Assembly: GCA_934203355.1 (NCBI GenBank)
Contig: CAKPZC010000020.1
Span: 1 to 34,639 of the forward strand
Source: an uncultured Prevotella sp.
GTDB lineage: Bacteria; Bacteroidota; Bacteroidia; Bacteroidales; Bacteroidaceae
Reading direction: 5' to 3'
DNA length: 34,639 nucleotides
This document shows positions 31,484 to 34,639 of this stretch, piece by piece; positions within the stretch are counted from its first letter, which is position 1; each line of letters opens with the position of its first letter. The position numbers and the translations under genes were made by a program. The notes beneath the pieces were generated by a model, which saw only the letters and a list, made by a program, of their open reading frames with translations, searched no databases and was not told the DNA's origin.

Positions 31484-33043
31484 TTACGAAACCTTCCACT
31501 CCACAATATTATGTTCACCTGCCACATCGAAATTTATGCCAACCTTCACTACTTCTTTTCCGCTTAACGCAAAAGCATTGGCATATTTACGTTCATCAAT
31601 CTGGGCAAGAGCCTCATCAGCCGACTTGCAGAACTTCAGTTCCATTATATACACATAGCGTTCAGTCTCCAATGTGATGTCGGTACGTCCACGTGATGTG
31701 CGCTGCTCAACAGTTATGCGATAAGGTGTGAGCAACGAGAATATCACAAACATCAACTGCTGGTAATGTCCCTCGTATGCTGTGTTGTCACAATAAGGTA
31801 CAGTCTCAAGAAATGTTTGCAACAACTCTAATGCTCCTTCAATATCACCACTTTTTATACCACGCGACATTTCTGCAATCAAAACTCTACCCTCTACTGC
31901 CTCTTCTCCAAGATAATTGGAAAGCAGACTATTGTAAAGTCCCACTCTAATTTCATTATTGGGTATATCGAGAGTATAGATGTCTATTTCCTCATCATAA
32001 TCCTTAATTGTTAGATATCCGCTCTGATAGAGCAATGGCACTATAGATGTCATTCGCTCTGTAGGGGCATCGAATGAGGCAGAGTCGGCTCTCATGTTTT
32101 CTATTCGAGCCGGTTTTAGCTTAAACTTGCGCATCATCTCAATAAGATATGTAGGAGTGCCGGATGCAAACCAAAACGACCCGATACGTCCGCTATCGAA
32201 ACAGTTTATCAAGCTGTAAGGATTAAAGACATCAGCTGATGGCCATGTGAAGTGATAGCCGTCATACTGTTGTGTGAGACGTGTGAGAGTCTGCTCACGT
32301 GTAAGCCCCAAGTGTTCTGCAAGACTGTCAATATCCTCCGACATACATGTGAGCAACTCGTCTTTTGTGATGCCGCATATTCCGTCGTAACGGGTATCCA
32401 TACTTATGTTTATGATATTGTTCAGCTCGCTGAATATGCTCAGTTGCGAGAACTTAGTGATGCCAGTAAGGAATACGAAACGAAGGTAAGGGTCGCAATC
32501 CTTAAGCGGACTAAAGAAATTGCGCATAACATTTCTGAGCTCAGGCAATTGCTCGTCCTCATGGACAACATCGAGCAGAGGAGCGTCATACTCGTCAATG
32601 AGCACCACAACGGGTTTACCCGTTTTCTCATAGGCGGTCTTTACAAGATTCATCAGACGAATGTTGCAATACTTTGAATGTTCTGTTATTCCAAAACGCA
32701 GTTCCTCGTCACTAAGGCTGTTGCTGATGAATAGTTCTAAAGCCTCTTTGTCCATGTGCTTTCCTCCTGCCATGCTGAAATGGAGCACAGGATATTCTAT
32801 CCATTCCGTCTCCAAGCGCTCCATTGCAAGTCCTTGGAAAAGCTCCTTGCGTCCCTCGAAATAGCTTTTCATTGTTGAAACCAACAACGACTTGCCAAAC
32901 CGTCGCGGTCGGCTCAGGAAAAAGAACTTGCCACTGCCATGCGACATACGGTAGACATACTCCGTCTTGTCGACATACAGCATGTCCTTCTCGCGTATCT
33001 CCGAGAAGGTCTGCATTCCTATAGGATATAACTTCAATGCCAT
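31484..33043 (-). CDS. AAA-ATPase-like / PD-(D/E)XK nuclease-like protein (DUF1703 type)
   Basis: The 519-residue protein has the layout of PF09820 plus PF08011. The start PIGMQTFSEIREKDMLYVDK is typical of this family. A Walker A-like RPRRFGKS (45-52) and Walker B-like VVLIDEYDAPLL (146-157) follow. The C-terminus has GRTDITLE then YVYIMELKF (about 463-482), an Asp...Glu-x-Lys pattern of a PD-(D/E)XK nuclease fold. Such genes occur in many copies in Bacteroidales genomes. Their role is not established; defence or mobile-element functions have been suggested from the domains. Length appears full. It lies upstream of the pseudouridine synthase. Confidence 0.88.
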   Translation of the reverse strand: MALKLYPIGMQTFSEIREKDMLYVDKTEYVYRMSHGSGKFFFLSRPRRFGKSLLVSTMKSYFEGRKELFQGLAMERLETEWIEYPVLHFSMAGGKHMDKEALELFISNSLSDEELRFGITEHSKYCNIRLMNLVKTAYEKTGKPVVVLIDEYDAPLLDVVHEDEQLPELRNVMRNFFSPLKDCDPYLRFVFLTGITKFSQLSIFSELNNIINISMDTRYDGICGITKDELLTCMSEDIDSLAEHLGLTREQTLTRLTQQYDGYHFTWPSADVFNPYSLINCFDSGRIGSFWFASGTPTYLIEMMRKFKLKPARIENMRADSASFDAPTERMTSIVPLLYQSGYLTIKDYDEEIDIYTLDIPNNEIRVGLYNSLLSNYLGEEAVEGRVLIAEMSRGIKSGDIEGALELLQTFLETVPYCDNTAYEGHYQQLMFVIFSLLTPYRITVEQRTSRGRTDITLETERYVYIMELKFCKSADEALAQIDERKYANAFALSGKEVVKVGINFDVAGEHNIVEWKVS

Positions 33044-33068
33044 AATAGTGATGTTTTTGGATTCGCGA

Positions 33069-33145
33069 CGCTAAGTTAGCGATAATATTCCAAATGGCAA
33101 AACAAACAGTAGACAAGTTGATGAGTTGACGAGCTGGCATGTTCT
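33069..33145. other. triloop hairpin and one-armed octad repeat upstream of the AAA gene
   Basis: CGCTA-AGT-TAGCG (33069-33081) is a perfect triloop hairpin. At 33111-33136 AGACAAGTTGATGAGTTGAC resembles the AGTTGAC octads at 34.4 kb, but no opposite arm is seen here. Confidence 0.4.
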
Positions 33146-33233
33146 TGCCAAAGCGAGATGCAAAGCAGAACGTAAAACTTGCGAAACTACAATTAAATAG
33201 TCCTAACTTGTGAGTTTTCTCGCTTTTTTTGCC

Positions 33234-33241
33234 TACATTTG
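33234..33241 (+). promoter_or_regulatory. candidate -7 box for pyrE
   Basis: TACATTTG fits TAnnTTTG and lies 40 bases before the ATG at 33282. The nearest TTG upstream is 23 bases away, a longer spacing than at other promoters here. Confidence 0.5.
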
Positions 33242-33281
33242 CATTGTTATACACTACAAACATTTTAAAACGATTATAACT

Positions 33282-33914
33282 ATGAGTACACTGAAAAAGA
33301 TTTTTGCATCAAAACTTCTTGAAGTAAAGGCCATCAAGCTTCAGCCCAACGACCCCTTCACATGGGCTTCGGGCTGGAAATCGCCTATCTATACCGACAA
33401 CCGCAAGACTTTGGCTTATCCCGAGTTGCGCTCGTTTGTTAAGCAGGAGTTGGTACACCTCATCCACGAGGAGTTCCCCGAGGCTACTGCTGTTGCCGGT
33501 GTTGCCACTGGAGCCATCGCCCAGGGTGCTCTCGTTGCCGACGAGTTGCTTCTGCCCTACTGCTACGTGCGTCCGAAGCCGAAGGATCATGGCATGGGCA
33601 ACCAGATTGAGGGCACTATTCCTGAGGGTGCAAAGGTTGTTGTTGTAGAGGACCTTATCTCTACTGGCGGCTCTTCGCTCAAGGCTGTCGACGCTCTGCG
33701 CAAGGCTGGCTACGAGGTAGTGGGCATGGTGGCAAGCTACACCTATGGATTCCCCATTGCCGAGGAGGCTTTCAAGGCTGCCAACGTGCGCCTCGTCACT
33801 CTCTCCGACTATGAGCACACCACTGCCATCGCTGCCGAGACTGGCTACATCAAGAAGGAAGACCTGGAGGTTCTCGCCGAGTGGCGCAAGGACCCGGCTA
33901 ACTGGAAGAAGTAA
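33282..33914 (+). CDS. pyrE: orotate phosphoribosyltransferase
   Basis: The 210-residue enzyme makes orotidine 5'-monophosphate from orotate and PRPP in pyrimidine synthesis. FTWASGWKSPIYTDNRK binds orotate, YVRPKPKDHGMGNQIEG is the catalytic loop, and VVVVEDLISTGGSSLKAVDA is the PRPP-binding motif. The open frame extends 24 codons upstream, but those codons run through the candidate promoter; the ATG at 33282 (MSTLKKIFASKLL) fits the family length. It is the first gene of a plus-strand run with the SRPBCC gene. Confidence 0.96.
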   Translation: MSTLKKIFASKLLEVKAIKLQPNDPFTWASGWKSPIYTDNRKTLAYPELRSFVKQELVHLIHEEFPEATAVAGVATGAIAQGALVADELLLPYCYVRPKPKDHGMGNQIEGTIPEGAKVVVVEDLISTGGSSLKAVDALRKAGYEVVGMVASYTYGFPIAEEAFKAANVRLVTLSDYEHTTAIAAETGYIKKEDLEVLAEWRKDPANWKK

Positions 33915-33923
33915 AGAAAAAAT

Positions 33924-34382
33924 ATGAGTACAAGTACATTCGAAAGTTCAATACGACAGATTCCATTTCCTCAGCAGAACGTCTACGAGAAGCTGAGCGA
34001 CCTCAACAACCTGCAAAAGCTCAAGGAACGCTACGAGCTTATGAAAGACACCATGCCCGAAGAGGCACGCAAGCAGGCTGAGAAAATCAAAGACCTGGAA
34101 TTCGACCACGACTCTCTCTCGGTGAACGTGCCACCAGTGGGAAGCATCAAGCTGCGAGTGGTGAACCGCGAGGAACCTAAGTGCATTAAGTTCGAGACGG
34201 AGCAAAGCCCTATACCATTCAATTTCTGGATTCAGCTATTGCCCGTGACTTCGACAACGTGCAAGATGAAACTCACCATCAAGGCAGAACTCAACATGTT
34301 CATCAAGCAAATGGTGAAGAAGCCACTCAGCGAGGGCATCGAGAAGATTGCCGACGTATTGCAAATGATTCAGTATAACTAA
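33924..34382 (+). CDS. SRPBCC (START/Bet v1-like) protein
   Basis: The 152-residue cytoplasmic protein has the pattern of the helix-grip fold: an N-terminal strand (STFESSIRQIP), two helices (QQNVYEKLSDLNNLQKLKER), a run of beta strands (SLSVNVPPVGSIKLRVV, CIKFETEQ, FNFWIQLLPV, CKMKLTIKAEL) and a long C-terminal helix (VKKPLSEGIEKIADVLQMI). Members bind hydrophobic ligands, but this group has no known ligand. It starts nine bases after the pyrE stop, so it is almost certainly co-transcribed with pyrE. Confidence 0.8.
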   Translation: MSTSTFESSIRQIPFPQQNVYEKLSDLNNLQKLKERYELMKDTMPEEARKQAEKIKDLEFDHDSLSVNVPPVGSIKLRVVNREEPKCIKFETEQSPIPFNFWIQLLPVTSTTCKMKLTIKAELNMFIKQMVKKPLSEGIEKIADVLQMIQYN

Positions 34383-34548
34383 TTGACGAGTTGACAAGTT
34401 GACTTTTGAAGTTGACAAGTTGACGAGTTAACGAGTTGACAAGCTGCTACCCATACTTATCAAAGTTGTTATAAAGAGTTTGAGTAGTAAAAGCAAACAG
34501 CTTGTCAACTTCAAAAGTCAACTCGTCAACTCGTCAACTCGTCAACTT
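34383..34548. repeat. paired octad-repeat arms upstream of argH
   Basis: The left arm (34383-34446) consists of AGTTGACG and AGTTGACA octamers with one TTTTGAAG; the right arm (34497-34548) is their reverse complement (GTCAACTC, GTCAACTT, with CTTCAAAA). The stretch CAAGTTGACTTTTGAAGTTG has its complement in the other arm, so stems over 40 bp are possible with a loop of about 50 bases. Confidence 0.9.
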
Positions 34549-34567
34549 ATTTAATAATTTAAAAACT

Positions 34568-34639
34568 ATGGCAAGCAAACTTTGGGAAAAGAATTTCTCC
34601 GTAAACGAGGAGATTGAGCGTTTCACAGTGGGACGCGAC
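34568..34639 (+). CDS. argH: argininosuccinate lyase, N-terminal 24 codons
   Basis: The open end of the window holds MASKLWEKNFSVNEEIERF then TVGRD, the characteristic start of ArgH, which splits argininosuccinate into arginine and fumarate. No promoter box is seen in the repeat-filled gap before it, so it may be read through from pyrE. Only 24 codons are visible. Confidence 0.85.
   Translation, partial: MASKLWEKNFSVNEEIERFTVGRD

Noticed and set aside
31484..33043. AAA/PD-(D/E)XK gene considered as part of an anti-phage defence system
   Set aside because: No partner genes of a known defence system are adjacent; neighbours are housekeeping genes, and the family is widespread as single genes.
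1..34639. tRNA, rRNA and insertion-sequence genes
   Set aside because: No cloverleaf, rRNA segment or transposase-like protein was recognised in either strand by eye.

Overview
The window looks like a chromosomal segment of a gut or oral Bacteroidales bacterium, most likely Prevotellaceae (Prevotella/Segatella type). The reasons are: promoters of the Bacteroidetes form (TTTG or TTG, 19-20 bases, TAnnTTTG); A-rich start regions without clear Shine-Dalgarno sites; a LuxR-ended TPR lipoprotein, a secreted GH29 fucosidase, a BspA-type leucine-rich repeat protein, a protease with a type IX-like C-terminal tail, and an AAA/PD-(D/E)XK protein of a kind common in this phylum. Species-level identity cannot be settled from sequence alone.

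Layout. 1-5.7 kb (minus strand): a small secreted carboxypeptidase-regulatory-like protein, a frameshifted DUF3244-like remnant, a TPR/transmembrane/HTH regulator, a DUF3467 protein, a BASS-family transporter and an alpha-L-fucosidase, mostly single genes with their own promoters and good terminators. 5.9-15.0 kb (minus strand): a citrate block, transcribed citD-citE-citF-citX-citC/G, then a YbhJ-like aconitase-family hydratase with its own promoter, then NADP isocitrate dehydrogenase. A soluble histidine kinase is transcribed divergently from citD across a 577-bp gap that holds a long structured leader and a perfect palindrome. 17.2-23.3 kb (minus): gltB-gltD, NAD(P)H glutamate synthase. 23.9-24.8 kb (plus): a PfkB sugar kinase. 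24.9-29.1 kb (minus): an AT-rich pair coding a secreted clan-CD cysteine protease and a BspA-like LRR protein. 29.6-33.0 kb (minus): an RluA-family pseudouridine synthase and an AAA-ATPase/DUF1703 protein. 33.3 kb to the end (plus): pyrE, a SRPBCC protein and the first 24 codons of argH.

Metabolic reading. Citrate can go two ways from this locus: cleavage by citrate lyase to acetate and oxaloacetate, or isomerisation and oxidation by the hydratase and Icd to 2-oxoglutarate, which GltBD turns into glutamate. No citrate carrier, oxaloacetate decarboxylase or citrate synthase is present in the window.

The most unusual layer is non-coding. Five gaps between genes are filled by short tandem repeats of period 7, 8 or 9 arranged as two reverse-complementary arms. 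The arm sequence differs from locus to locus but matches within each locus, and several carry tiny triloop hairpins. Three of these lie inside operons (acn-icd, citF-citX, gltB-gltD). Repeat material of the same kind has also entered genes: an in-frame insertion of about 48 codons next to the catalytic motif of the pseudouridine synthase, and the citX/citC junction, where the two genes share one frame and are separated by only one stop codon. A separate 94-bp element occurs twice (5.9 and 29.5 kb) in opposite orientation.
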